Shown: positions 55,481 to 64,000 of the stretch, in pieces
Layout: every line of letters begins with the position of its first letter
How positions within the stretch are numbered: the first letter of the stretch is position 1
Assembly (NCBI GenBank): GCA_023419605.1
Contig: JAEZXR010000123.1
Location: forward strand, 32,359-96,358
Direction of reading: 5' to 3'
From: Bacillota bacterium
Lineage (GTDB): Bacteria > Bacillota > Clostridia > Acetivibrionales > JAEZXR01
Length of the DNA stretch: 64,000 nt
The notes under the pieces: generated by a model
What the model saw: only the letters and a program-made list of their open reading frames with translations
Told to the model about the DNA's origin: nothing
The model's database searches: none
Position numbers and translations under genes: made by a program

Positions 55481-55589
55481 CCTTTATAACGCAAATCGTA
55501 TATAATAGAAGTAGATGCTTTTTGCCATTGCATAACCTCCTTTGGATAATGGAGATGTGCAAACTTACTCAGGGATAAGGGGTGAGGCT

Positions 55590-56954
55590 ATGGAGCTTCA
55601 ATTAAACATAAATCAAAAATTAATTGTAACGCCTCAAATGCAGCAATCCATCAAAATTCTCCAGATGGGTGCTCAGGAATTAACAGAGTACGTGGAGCAA
55701 GTATCCCTTGAGAACCCGGTTATTGAAGTTGCCCCTAATTATGCCGAAATCGGCCCGGAGGAGAAACTGAGAAGAAAACTGGAATGGCTGGATACCCTTG
55801 ATAAGGGGAATCGGGTATATTGTTATGAAAATGAGGAGAGCGAACGAAGTGAATCCTTTGATTTCTCAAATCATGTTGCCTGTAACGAAAACCGTTTGAA
55901 GGATCATCTTTTAGTGCAGTTGGATTTGTTGGAGATATCAGGAGATGACTACAAAATAGCAGAATATCTGATTGAATGTCTGGATCAAAATGGATATCTT
56001 GATACCGGGGTCGAGGAGGTTTCCTTCGTATTTAACACGAATCCGGATAAAGTCATGCGTGTGCTCAAGCTGATTCAGTCCTTTGAGCCCTATGGCGTGG
56101 GCGCAAGAGAACTGCGGGAGTGCTTGCTGCTTCAACTGGAAAACAGACAAATGAAAACTCCTCTTCTGAACCGGTTAATCAATGAGTATCTTGAAAAGCT
56201 AAGTAAAAATCAATGGGACGCAGTTGCCAAAGAAGTAGGCGTTACCCGTGAAGAAATAAAAAAAGCGTATTCCGTCATTCGTTCTCTGAACCCGCGCCCG
56301 GGTAGTGCGTTTGGCACAGGGGAGAAGCCTCTATATATTATTCCGGATATTGCAGTAGTTAAGTTTAATAATTATTATGAGGTGCTGCTTGAGGATTTTG
56401 CATACCCTAAAATCGCCATTAACAGATGTTATAAAAACATACTGAATAATACCTCCGATAAAGAGACTAGAAAGTATATAGTAAAAAAAACAGAACAGGC
56501 CAACTGGATATTAAAATGTATTGAGGAAAGAAATAGTACACTGCTGAGTGTAGCCAGAGTGATTGTAGAAATCCAAAAGGCTTTTTTTGATCGAGGACCC
56601 AAGTTTCTTATTCCCATGGTACTAAGGGATGTTGCGGAGAAACTTACGGTACATGAGTCTACCGTAAGCAGAGCCGTTCGGGATAAATATTTGCAATGCG
56701 CCTGGGGGGTTTTTGAGCTGAAATACTTTTTCTCCCATGGTTTCAATACTCGTGGAAATACTCATATCACCGCAGAAAACATTAAGTTGATGATTAAGGA
56801 AATCATTCAGGGCGAGGACGCAGGAAAAGCGTTAAGCGACAGTAAAATTGCCGGCTTGCTCAATGGGAAAGGGATCAATATATCCAGGAGAACGGTTGCA
56901 AAATATAGAGAAGAAATGCACATTGCCAGTACATCGGGCAGAAAAGGGTTTTGA
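55590..56954 (+). CDS. rpoN: RNA polymerase sigma-54 factor
   Basis: A 454-residue sigma-54. I use ATG 55590, preceded by AAGGGGTGAGG; the open frame starts at 55542 without a site. Region I is the Gln/Leu-rich start (LNINQKLIVTPQMQQSIKILQM), the core-binding region spans the middle, and the C-terminal RpoN box reads SRRTVAKYRE with the DNA-binding HTH upstream of it (KLTVHESTVSRAVRDKY). It follows acoL after 109 bases on the same strand, so it may be co-transcribed with the sigma-54-dependent acetoin operon in addition to using a local TATAAT near 55500. A terminator follows. Confidence 0.94.
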   Translation: MELQLNINQKLIVTPQMQQSIKILQMGAQELTEYVEQVSLENPVIEVAPNYAEIGPEEKLRRKLEWLDTLDKGNRVYCYENEESERSESFDFSNHVACNENRLKDHLLVQLDLLEISGDDYKIAEYLIECLDQNGYLDTGVEEVSFVFNTNPDKVMRVLKLIQSFEPYGVGARELRECLLLQLENRQMKTPLLNRLINEYLEKLSKNQWDAVAKEVGVTREEIKKAYSVIRSLNPRPGSAFGTGEKPLYIIPDIAVVKFNNYYEVLLEDFAYPKIAINRCYKNILNNTSDKETRKYIVKKTEQANWILKCIEERNSTLLSVARVIVEIQKAFFDRGPKFLIPMVLRDVAEKLTVHESTVSRAVRDKYLQCAWGVFELKYFFSHGFNTRGNTHITAENIKLMIKEIIQGEDAGKALSDSKIAGLLNGKGINISRRTVAKYREEMHIASTSGRKGF

Positions 56955-56957
56955 TGC

Positions 56958-57006
56958 AAAAACAAGGAAGGCTGAAGGCGATTTATCTCCAACCTTCCTT
57001 GTTTTT
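56958..57006 (+). terminator. Rho-independent terminator after rpoN
   Basis: AAAAACAAGGAAGG (56958-56971) pairs with CCTTCCTTGTTTTT (56993-57006), with a T-run at the end. Confidence 0.9.
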
Positions 57007-57244
57007 CCGCATTAAGAGAGCTTCATAGCTTCCGTTAACATCAAAATGGACAAATGACTGACCATAGGTCATGGGGCAGAGGGCAATATTCTTGTACCTA
57101 TACAAAAGTGCAATAAGTTTTAGGGCAGGGGGATGGCGTTGGAATATAAAAAGGTTAAAAATGTTCATAGCAGGATGTGCGAATTGAGCATAGTATTGGA
57201 GCAAACTGGGTAATGGACTACTACCACTTTCATAATCTTTATGA

Positions 57245-57616
57245 AATGAATGCTTTGTTCCGGATATTACCGGCCTTTCCTTTCACCAGTACCTGGTACG
57301 CTTCAGGATTATTAAAGCCAAGGAGATGCTGGAATGCGGGAATGTGACAACTACACAAGCATACTTTGAAAGTGGCTTCAACGATTACTCGCATTTCATC
57401 CGAACTTTTAAAGCCATGCTTGGAGTACCTCCGGGGAAATATGCCAGGAACTTGGCGGAAAGCAGGCTTTCTAGCTCTGCGCAAAATGAAGTGCAGCTGT
57501 CCTGTATCTCCATTATCTCAGAAATGGGAAAAGATATAAGGGGCGCCCCTGTACTTACGGAATGCCCCTTTAGAATTGTTGTAGTAGATAGTGTGAAGCG
57601 ATACTGCAATCATTGA
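57245..57616 (+). pseudogene. AraC-type regulator, C-terminal remnant
   Basis: From 57245 one frame encodes only the second half of an AraC DNA-binding domain (TGLSFHQYLVRFRIIKAKEM, then SGFNDYSHFIRTFKAMLGVPPGKY), followed by a short non-conserved tail. A stop lies just upstream, and the sensing domain and first HTH are missing; a nearby YYHFHNLYE segment in another frame may be the decayed 5' part. No ribosome-binding site is seen. It is most likely a broken gene. Confidence 0.65.
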
Positions 57617-57631
57617 AGGCTGAAACAATGC

Positions 57632-58525
57632 CTATTTGGAAATAGTCGTCCACGGCTTTTCATGGGGCAGCAGCTTCAAAAATTCTTCGATTAACCGGTT
57701 TTCATATTCTCCGGCATATTGACCGGTAATAAATTTTTCGTAGCCCTCTTTATAAAATCTTTCCCAGGACTCGATTTCATGGCCGGGGTTGATGGGGTAA
57801 AACAGCGCATTGTTTGCTTTCGCTGCTTTCATATCCCCGGGGGCATCTCCCACCATCAGTATGCAGTTTTCACCGTACTTGCCGTGAACCGCATATTGAA
57901 GCTGTTCCTTTTTGCCGCCAACTTCCTGTCCGGCTACAAGGGTCATGTATTTCAGTATTCCGGCTTCACCCCAGTCTTTGTTCAAGCCTACGGTAGAAGC
58001 CGCAGACACAATCATGGTATCCGCCTGACGGCACGCCATTTTCAGGGCTTCCTTTACAAAAGCAAAAGGCTGGAGTCCTTCTGTCAGCTCGGAGAACAAT
58101 TTATCTCCACTTTCACTCCATTCGATCAACTCTGTTAGGAACTTGTCCTTCCTGCCTTCCGCAAACTTTTTGAGGGAGCTGTTGGACAGGGGAACATTCA
58201 GATTGACAAATTCCCGTAATGCGCTGTAGTCCGGGAGCTTTACACCCGATTGCTTCACGTCCGTTCTTTCTTCCAGGTACTCCAGTGTAAGTAAAAGTCC
58301 GGGAAACCGATTGATTCCACGCAAATCGGAATACAGATTAACAAATTCCGCCGTCTCTATATATTCCTTTTCTATCTTTTCCAATCCCCAGAGTTTAATG
58401 GCAATAGGTATAAATACCTTCGTATGCTTGATTCCCATTGCATCGAAGGCGCAGCCGTCCGAATCTACCCCGATAAAAAATTTATGTTTTGGCTCAAAAG
58501 CTTTTAACTGTATGATAATATCCAT
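57632..58525 (-). CDS. HAD-superfamily hydrolase
   Basis: A 297-residue cytoplasmic phosphatase of the haloacid dehalogenase superfamily. Motif I is VDSDGCAFD, motif II Ser is in MIVSAAS, a Lys for motif III follows, and motif IV is VGDAPGDMKA. A helical cap lies between motifs I and II (about residues 30-160), larger than in simple phosphoglycolate phosphatases. AGGAG-type purines precede the ATG. It is divergent from an AraC-type regulator, which probably controls it. A sugar phosphate is a reasonable substrate guess only. Confidence 0.85.
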   Translation of the reverse strand: MDIIIQLKAFEPKHKFFIGVDSDGCAFDAMGIKHTKVFIPIAIKLWGLEKIEKEYIETAEFVNLYSDLRGINRFPGLLLTLEYLEERTDVKQSGVKLPDYSALREFVNLNVPLSNSSLKKFAEGRKDKFLTELIEWSESGDKLFSELTEGLQPFAFVKEALKMACRQADTMIVSAASTVGLNKDWGEAGILKYMTLVAGQEVGGKKEQLQYAVHGKYGENCILMVGDAPGDMKAAKANNALFYPINPGHEIESWERFYKEGYEKFITGQYAGEYENRLIEEFLKLLPHEKPWTTISK

Positions 58526-58691
58526 ACTGCATTTCTCCTTACCTTTTGTTTAAGACACATACTCTATTCCGGTATATAATCCCGTAATGTACGAATTTGG
58601 CCGTACCTTAGTATGTGAGTAGCAATTACTTTCATTCTACAACGGAATCAGGGTCAATTTTATTAAATTTTTTGCAATAAACTTAAATATT

Positions 58692-58720
58692 TTGACTTTT
58701 ATTTTAATGATCGATATACT
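58692..58720 (+). promoter_or_regulatory. Sigma-A promoter of the AraC-type regulator
   Basis: TTGACT (58692-58697) and TATACT (58715-58720) are 17 bases apart, about 36 bases before the ATG at 58757. Confidence 0.7.
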
Positions 58721-58756
58721 TGAATTAAAGAATTTAGAAAAGTGAGCGATTTGATC

Positions 58757-59620
58757 ATGAAAAATGGTCTGTATTATAAGGAAAATCATCCTGCTGATTT
58801 TACCATCAGTCATAAAATAGGAGAGACACACAAAAGATACTTACATTATCATAACCGTTTTGAGATTTTTCTTAATTTAACGGACGGAACTCTTTTTTAT
58901 TTGGATGATAAGATGTACGCCTTGAGAAAAAATGACCTTGTACTTCTTAATAATCTGGACATTCATAGGACGTCTTCAAAATCCAATATGGAATACGAGA
59001 GGTATGTCATACTGTTTAAACCGGAATTTGTCAGCCAGTTCTCCATGCCGGGTGTTGATTTGCTGGAGTATTTTACGGACCCTGGATTGAATTTTAACCG
59101 GTGCATTCATCTGTCCGAGGAACAGACGACGATATTGCTGGATTTAATCAAAAAGGCCCGGTATTATCTGAAGAATAAAGTATATGGAGCAGAAATGTAT
59201 AAAAGAATTACTCTTGTTGAGATATTGCTGGCCATAAACTCCTTTTATCGCAGTACAGAGGACCATATCCCTCACGATCATAACAAGGATGCACACCTGC
59301 AAAAAATCAGGCCTGTTCTTACCTACATCAAGGAATACCTGTCGTCAGACCTGTCACTGGAGCAACTGGCTGAGTACGTCCACCTTGATAAGTTCTACCT
59401 GTCGCGTTTATTTAAATCAGCCACGGGCAGCACCTTATCCGGTTATATCACGAATATGAGGATTTTAAAGGCCATGGAGTTACTTACGAAAGATTACTCT
59501 GTTTCCAAAGTCAGTGCAATGGTAGGCTTTAATAGTTACACCCACTTCATATCCACTTTTAAAAAGCATACAGGGGTAACGCCAAAGCAATATAAAATAA
59601 AAAATACCAATGCGACATAA
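58757..59620 (+). CDS. AraC-family transcriptional regulator
   Basis: A 287-residue regulator. ATG 58757 is taken as start (GTGAG about 10 bases upstream); GTG 58742 is possible. The N-terminal part is a cupin sensing domain (HYHNRFEIFLNL-like, with YALRKNDLVLLNNLDIH). The C-terminal 100 residues are the double HTH (LSLEQLAEYVHLDKFYLSRLFKSA; VGFNSYTHFISTFKKHTG). It is transcribed divergently from the HAD hydrolase gene across a 231-base gap, the typical arrangement for local control. Its inducer is unknown. Confidence 0.9.
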   Translation: MKNGLYYKENHPADFTISHKIGETHKRYLHYHNRFEIFLNLTDGTLFYLDDKMYALRKNDLVLLNNLDIHRTSSKSNMEYERYVILFKPEFVSQFSMPGVDLLEYFTDPGLNFNRCIHLSEEQTTILLDLIKKARYYLKNKVYGAEMYKRITLVEILLAINSFYRSTEDHIPHDHNKDAHLQKIRPVLTYIKEYLSSDLSLEQLAEYVHLDKFYLSRLFKSATGSTLSGYITNMRILKAMELLTKDYSVSKVSAMVGFNSYTHFISTFKKHTGVTPKQYKIKNTNAT

Positions 59621-59823
59621 CCTTTTGCAGTAATAAAGCACTTGTTTTTAACTAAAACAAAGAGCCGCTTTCCAACATGTCAACAAACAGAGGAAAGGGC
59701 TCTACAGCCACAGGCATAACTTGCTCTGCTGACGGCGGTCTTATGTTTTCCCTCCTGCAGAAGCGGCTTACTAATCATGTGTCTTTTCCCTATGGAGTTT
59801 TGACCTGCAAAAGCTGGATGCAT

Positions 59824-60600
59824 TTACTCCATAATCCAGTAATCGTAGGTATAGACAGGAGTAACATAGTCATAAGGCATGTAGAAATATCCTTTATCGC
59901 CCCAGCTATCTCCCCAGGAGTTTCTAACGATGAGGTAACCGGTCTTCGTCTGGCGTTTGTTTATAAAGCCGTAGCTGCGAACCAGTTCCTGATACCCGAC
60001 AACCAATACTGCGTGGCCGCCGAGACTTTTTTCATTTTTTGCCGGTAAGGGCATATATCCGGTTTTGGCTACGGCGTCCGACTCAAAGCTTTCATAGACA
60101 TCCATCCCCAATAATACCGGCTGCTGGCGAAATGCCAGGTTTTGTTTGATTTCATCCAGATTTGCCAGGGATTTATAAGCCTTGATCCTGTACTGGCTTG
60201 CATTTACAAGGGCGGCTTTGGAAGGGCGATGGGCGAATTTTTCCACGTTATAGGGCATATATTTTTCTTCACAAACACCGATTTCATAGATGGACTTACA
60301 GGTATCCCGCAGGGAGGCCCCGGCATCCTTGCCTATTTCGCCTTCCAAACCTCTTTCAATATAGTACAGAAAAAGCCTGGACAAATTGATGGTCTCGTTG
60401 TTTAATAACATAGCCCGGCAGGTACAGCCTGCATTTGCCGTACAGGAACCAAGGTCACCCTGATGATAAACCGGAGGGCATTTGGATCTCAAATCCACAG
60501 ACCTCGGCAGTACAACTTCTCTATGGGGAGAAAAGGAATCGGAAAAACGAAAATCCCGGATGTCCTTTTTATCCCGTTTGTAGGTATAAGCATATTTCAT
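59824..60600 (-). CDS. Papain-like (C1 family) cysteine peptidase, no signal peptide
   Basis: A 258-residue protein starting at ATG 60600, with AAGGGGG upstream. The papain triad is visible: Cys in QGDLGSCTANA, His in GGHAVLVVGY and Asn in VRNSWGDSWGDKGYF. There is no signal peptide and no long propeptide, so it acts inside the cell or leaves by another route. Bacterial C1 enzymes of this compact type have few known substrates. It is divergent from the PAP2 gene and stands alone. Confidence 0.88.
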   Translation of the reverse strand: MKYAYTYKRDKKDIRDFRFSDSFSPHREVVLPRSVDLRSKCPPVYHQGDLGSCTANAGCTCRAMLLNNETINLSRLFLYYIERGLEGEIGKDAGASLRDTCKSIYEIGVCEEKYMPYNVEKFAHRPSKAALVNASQYRIKAYKSLANLDEIKQNLAFRQQPVLLGMDVYESFESDAVAKTGYMPLPAKNEKSLGGHAVLVVGYQELVRSYGFINKRQTKTGYLIVRNSWGDSWGDKGYFYMPYDYVTPVYTYDYWIME

Positions 60601-60907
60601 AAAAAACCCCCTTTTAACATATTTATGTATTATCATATGAAGATTCTGTAAAAAATGTCATCCTGCTAGAGTTAACATAATGTGGAAAACGAAAAAATTG
60701 CAGGATATATTTTTGAAGGACAAATCTTCTATGAAAGGTAAAGATTTAACTATAAGCTAACGTGAAGTTTAGCTAAAATTAAAGAATCCGAATTACAATG
60801 AGTGGGAGCAGTTAAATTTTTCCGTGGTTTAGTGAGCTGGATTTATAGAAACTGTAGTCTGGACACAACTTTATTTTTCGGTGTGTGGGCTGTATGGAGG
60901 ATGGATT
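60601..60907. other. Gap between divergent peptidase and PAP2 genes
   Basis: An AT-rich 307-base stretch that should hold both promoters. A short inverted repeat AGCTAA/TTAGCT lies near 60756-60777. No gene was seen. Confidence 0.4.
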
Positions 60908-61426
60908 ATGTCTACATTCGTTTCAATGATTACTAAAAATGATATTAGTTTTTTTTATGTACTCAACAGAAAATTTCAATGCAAAGGGCTTACTATATTT
61001 TTTAAGAACCTTACCCACTTGGGATCGCTGGTTTTTGCGGTTTCCAGTGCTTTATTTTTTCTTCTTTATAACAAGGGCATCGGTACGATTCTTGCTCTTA
61101 ACCTTTTAGCAAGCCAGGTAATTATACATTCACTAAAACGTGTAGTAAACAGACCGCGGCCCTATAAAACGCATGAATGGGTTATTGCTGTCAAGCCTCC
61201 AAAATGCAAATATTCTTTACCTTCAGGGCATTCCAGTTCAGCACTTTCCATTGCTTTGGTACTTTCCGGCTGCTTTCCGTATGTGGGCATCGCCCTTCTT
61301 TTTCTTGCGCTTCTGGTGGGCATATCCCGTGTATACCTTGGGTGTCATTATCCTACGGACGTTCTCGCGGGGTTCTTTATTTCCTATATTGTTTTTAAGG
61401 CGATAGAAATTTTGCCTTTCTTTTAA
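60908..61426 (+). CDS. PAP2-family membrane phosphatase
   Basis: A 172-residue membrane protein starting at ATG 60908, with GGAGG 7 bases upstream. The three phosphatase signatures are present: KRVVNRPRP, PSGHSSSA and SRVYLGCHYPTD, placed between five or so hydrophobic helices. Such enzymes remove phosphate from undecaprenyl pyrophosphate or phosphatidylglycerol phosphate at the outer face of the membrane. The EAL protein gene starts 41 bases later and could be co-transcribed. Confidence 0.9.
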   Translation: MSTFVSMITKNDISFFYVLNRKFQCKGLTIFFKNLTHLGSLVFAVSSALFFLLYNKGIGTILALNLLASQVIIHSLKRVVNRPRPYKTHEWVIAVKPPKCKYSLPSGHSSSALSIALVLSGCFPYVGIALLFLALLVGISRVYLGCHYPTDVLAGFFISYIVFKAIEILPFF

Positions 61427-61467
61427 ATAGTTATCAGTCAGGAATAAATTTAAACAGGAGCATAGTC

Positions 61468-63309
61468 ATGGACGCAATTTCAGACTACACATTCAAGTAT
61501 TTTAACCAGTTGAAAAAGGACAACGAGCAGGGGGAAAGGGATTTCAGCCCCATCGAAGATAAAAATCTAGGGGATGAATTTATGGAAATATTGAAAAATG
61601 GTACGATTTCTACTCATTTTCAACCCATTATATCATTGCGGGATGGGGGAGTTCTAGGCTACGAAGCGTTAAGCAGAGGGCCCAGGAAAAGCTTCTTTGA
61701 GAACCCTGAAAAACTGTTTGACTTTGCTCGGATGCACGGCAGACTATGGGAACTGGAATTCTTGTGCAGAATAAAGGCTTTGGAGAATATCGCAAAATAC
61801 AATTCCAACCACTATATTTTTTTAAACGTAGATCCTAATATTATTAAAGATGAAAAGTTTACAAAGGGTTTCACAAAGGAATTCCTGAAAAACTTTCAGA
61901 TAGATCCCGAAAATATTGTTTTTGAGATAACAGAGAAGAACGCCGTAGCCGATTTTAAAAGTTTCAAAAAAACTCTCGATAATTATAAGGAACAGGGATA
62001 CAAGATTGCCATTGACGACACCGGGTCGGGTTATTCCGGCTTAAAGCTCATTACAGAGATCCATCCTCATTACTTAAAGCTGGACATGTCATTGATCCGG
62101 GACATTGACAAGGATGGGATCAAGTACGCACTGATCCACACCTTCCATCATTTCTGCCAGACAGCAGGAATTAAAGTCATTGCTGAAGGCATAGAAAATG
62201 AAAATGAGCTGAACGCCTTGATCGACATCGGTATTGACTACGGACAAGGGTATTTCATTCAGAGACCGAAAGACATATTGGAACCCATAAACAGCGAGCT
62301 TGTAGAACATATAAAAGTAAGAAACCACAAAAAAAGAGAGGTTTATTCCAATAAGGTATCAACTTCTATTGTGGGGGATATCTGTAGAAAGTGTATAACG
62401 GTGGACCCATTTTGTTCAGGGGCAAATGTTCTGGAGATGTTTGGAGGCAGTACATCGTTTTTAGGGCTGCCTGTTGTGGACAATGGCCTGCTGGTAGGAC
62501 TGGTCATGAAGGACAAGTTCTACTCAAAGCTGGGCACCCAGTATGGTTTTGCACTTTATGTAAATCGGCCTGTTAGTCTGATTATGGATAAGCGTCCCTT
62601 GACCGTCGATTACGAAACAACCATTGACATTGTTTCAAAGCAAGCAATGACAAGAAGTGAAGAGAACCTCTACGATTATATCATTGTAACAAAGGATGAA
62701 AAGTACCACGGTATCGTTACTGTAAAGGACCTCCTTGAGAAAACGACAGAGATTGAAATTAACTATGCACGCCATTTGAATCCGCTGTCCGGATTGCCTG
62801 GCAATTTAATAATCGAGCAAAGGCTGACGGAATATGTCCAATCCGAGGACCCCTTCACAGTACTGTACATCGATATCGATAACTTTAAAGCCTACAACGA
62901 CGCCTATGGGTTTGAAAATGGAGATAAGATACTGCAATATTTATGTAAGGTAATCACGGATCTAATGATAAAGAATTGCACATACAAAAATTTTGTGGGA
63001 CATATCGGTGGTGACGATTTCATTATAATTTTAGAAGGATATGGTGTGGAAGAAATTTGCGGGGCCATTATTACAAATTTTGAAGCGGGTATAGCCAGCT
63101 TTTATACTGAAAATGATGCAGATAGAAAATATATAATTTCAAAAAACAGGTATGGGGCGGAAGAGAAATTTGATCTTGTGTCGCTTTCCATATCCGGGAT
63201 AAGCAATGAAAAAAGGAGATATAACAACATCTACGAACTGTCTGAATACGCTGTAAAACTAAAGAAGAAGTGCAAAGAGAAACCCGGAAGCTGCTTTGAA
63301 ATTGGATAA
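61468..63309 (+). CDS. EAL-CBS-GGDEF cyclic-di-GMP protein
   Basis: A 613-residue protein; AGGAGC precedes the ATG. Residues about 35-285 are an EAL phosphodiesterase domain with YEALSRGP, FEITEKN, IDDTGSGYSG, KLDMSLI and AEGIEN, so the catalytic residues look complete. Two CBS repeats (about 300-420) can bind nucleotides. Residues about 430-610 are a GGDEF domain with DIDNFKAYND, but its signature is GGDDF instead of GG[D/E]EF, so cyclase activity is doubtful. The protein probably degrades c-di-GMP, with CBS and GGDEF as regulatory parts. No membrane segment is visible. Confidence 0.92.
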   Translation: MDAISDYTFKYFNQLKKDNEQGERDFSPIEDKNLGDEFMEILKNGTISTHFQPIISLRDGGVLGYEALSRGPRKSFFENPEKLFDFARMHGRLWELEFLCRIKALENIAKYNSNHYIFLNVDPNIIKDEKFTKGFTKEFLKNFQIDPENIVFEITEKNAVADFKSFKKTLDNYKEQGYKIAIDDTGSGYSGLKLITEIHPHYLKLDMSLIRDIDKDGIKYALIHTFHHFCQTAGIKVIAEGIENENELNALIDIGIDYGQGYFIQRPKDILEPINSELVEHIKVRNHKKREVYSNKVSTSIVGDICRKCITVDPFCSGANVLEMFGGSTSFLGLPVVDNGLLVGLVMKDKFYSKLGTQYGFALYVNRPVSLIMDKRPLTVDYETTIDIVSKQAMTRSEENLYDYIIVTKDEKYHGIVTVKDLLEKTTEIEINYARHLNPLSGLPGNLIIEQRLTEYVQSEDPFTVLYIDIDNFKAYNDAYGFENGDKILQYLCKVITDLMIKNCTYKNFVGHIGGDDFIIILEGYGVEEICGAIITNFEAGIASFYTENDADRKYIISKNRYGAEEKFDLVSLSISGISNEKRRYNNIYELSEYAVKLKKKCKEKPGSCFEIG

Positions 63310-63385
63310 AGGAAATACAGCTATATTCCGAAGGATGGCTTTATATTACCGGATCAGAAGATGGTGATTATGCAAGGGAATAAAG

Positions 63386-63423
63386 AAAGTAAAAAGGATG
63401 CTCACAGGCATCCTTTTTACTTT
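63386..63423 (+). terminator. Rho-independent terminator after the EAL gene
   Basis: A 16-bp perfect stem (63386-63401 with 63408-63423) around TCACAG, with A/T tracts at its base. Confidence 0.9.
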
Positions 63424-63531
63424 ACAGCTTCAAGGAACCTTTATGCTTTTAAAAGCTGTAGTTTGTTTTATACTACCAATTTATAGAATCATAGAGGATA
63501 AAAAAGTAATAGACATAATGGGGGAGGAATA

Positions 63532-63570
63532 ATGAGTTCATTTGGAATAATCAGTGATAGAGGCTGCTAG
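63532..63570 (+). other. 12-codon mini-frame with strong ribosome-binding site
   Basis: ATG 63532 follows GGGGGAGG at ideal spacing and encodes MSSFGIISDRGC before TAG. It may be a leader peptide or the cut-off 5' end of a lost gene. Confidence 0.3.
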
Positions 63571-63577
63571 CTAAGTG

Positions 63578-63606
63578 TTGACCTTTATAAAATAGTATGG
63601 TATATT
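63578..63606 (+). promoter_or_regulatory. Promoter of tRNA-Ile
   Basis: TTGACC (63578-63583) and TATATT (63601-63606) are 17 bases apart, about 30 bases before the tRNA. Confidence 0.75.
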
Positions 63607-63635
63607 TATTTCCGGTCGAGAGATCAAATACAAAC

Positions 63636-63712
<77 letters not shown>

Positions 63713-63716
63713 TATT

Positions 63717-63747
63717 AAATGACGATTGTCAAAAGCAATCGTCATTT
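63717..63747 (+). terminator. Hairpin after tRNA-Ile
   Basis: AAATGACGATTG (63717-63728) pairs with CAATCGTCATTT (63736-63747), a perfect 12-bp stem. Confidence 0.8.
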
Positions 63748-63790
63748 AGTTTCTCAGGAAAAATCTGCATGTGAAAAAGTTTAAAAGTAG

Positions 63791-63819
63791 TTGACATAAT
63801 GTGAATCACATGCTAAGAT
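63791..63819 (+). promoter_or_regulatory. Strong sigma-A promoter, probably of an rRNA operon
   Basis: TTGACA (63791-63796) and TAAGAT (63814-63819) are 17 bases apart. Next comes CCGCTCATAAGAGCGG and a CACCTTGAAAACTATATAATG segment typical of rRNA operon leaders in Clostridia. Confidence 0.7.
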
Positions 63820-64000
63820 AATATTCCGCTCATAAGAGCGGAGCAGAATGCACCTTGAAAACTATATAATGAAAAGTGAAGTTAAGATGAGAAGACATAA
63901 TAAGGGTAACACATCAAATCTGTTCCTAGTTGTCGGTTACTGGTTGCTAGTTGTAGAAGGACTGCGAAGCCTTACTAAAGACTAAGAACCAGGAGCTAAA
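63820..64000 (+). other. Probable rRNA operon leader running off the window
   Basis: The stretch has a short hairpin at its start, the TTGAAAACTATATAATG box and segments with GGTTACTGGTTGCTAG facing ACTAAGAACCAGG that could form the processing stem upstream of 16S rRNA. The 16S gene itself is not reached. Confidence 0.5.

Noticed and set aside
56983..57204. 73-codon minus-strand frame after rpoN
   Set aside because: It runs through the rpoN terminator and has no ribosome-binding site.

Overview
The window looks like chromosomal DNA from an anaerobic, plant-polysaccharide-degrading member of the Clostridia (Bacillota). The reasons are moderate-to-low GC, strong GGAGG-type ribosome binding sites, YesM/YesN-type two-component regulators, MsmE/F/G-type sugar ABC importers without a local ATPase, and a rich set of glycan-active enzymes. 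I do not name a species.

Layout. (1) 1-5560: a co-directional glycan block with the 3' part of a GH95 enzyme, a second divergent GH95-like enzyme whose aligned catalytic-base position is Glu, and an SGNH plus alpha/beta-hydrolase double esterase. (2) 5812-7974: topB. (3) 8292-16760: an arabinan-type locus made of an ArsR-like regulator with a large C-terminal domain, a sugar ABC importer, a decayed GH2 gene, a cytoplasmic GH43 and a secreted GH93-CBM13-CBM42 exo-arabinanase. (4) 16977-19218: a small decayed mobile region with an IS630 N-terminal fragment, tiny ORFs, a CheY-like protein and a MITE-like inverted-repeat element. (5) 19640-32906: a second sugar importer, a large secreted GH43 with four CBM6/35-like modules and a ricin-type module, a YesN/YesM pair, a GH9 without signal peptide and a secreted PL9 pectate lyase. 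(6) 33394-39244 (minus strand): an MBL hydrolase, then an operon for an exported [NiFe] hydrogenase with its maturation protease, TatA and two very different TatC proteins. (7) 39861-43780: both subunits of an AcnX-type dehydratase and a multidomain old-yellow-enzyme reductase, followed by a chemoreceptor and an iron-sulfur flavoprotein. (8) 46433-56954: an AcoR-like sigma-54 activator, a sigma-54 promoter, two conserved small proteins, a complete acetoin dehydrogenase operon (acoABXCL) and rpoN. (9) 57245-64000: an AraC remnant, a HAD phosphatase divergent from an AraC regulator, a cytoplasmic papain-like peptidase, a PAP2 phosphatase, an EAL-CBS-GGDEF protein, tRNA-Ile(GAT) and what looks like the leader of an rRNA operon running off the window.

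How the genes work together. Secreted PL9, GH93 and modular GH43 would attack pectin side chains. The two importers bring in oligosaccharides, and cytoplasmic GH43, GH9, GH95 and esterases finish the degradation. The acetoin operon is tied to sigma-54 by three local parts: activator, -24/-12 promoter and rpoN. The most unusual part is the hydrogenase/Tat operon. Its two TatC paralogues appear to have lost complementary sets of the residues known to matter in Escherichia coli TatC, which suggests an obligate two-part TatC receptor dedicated to hydrogenase export.
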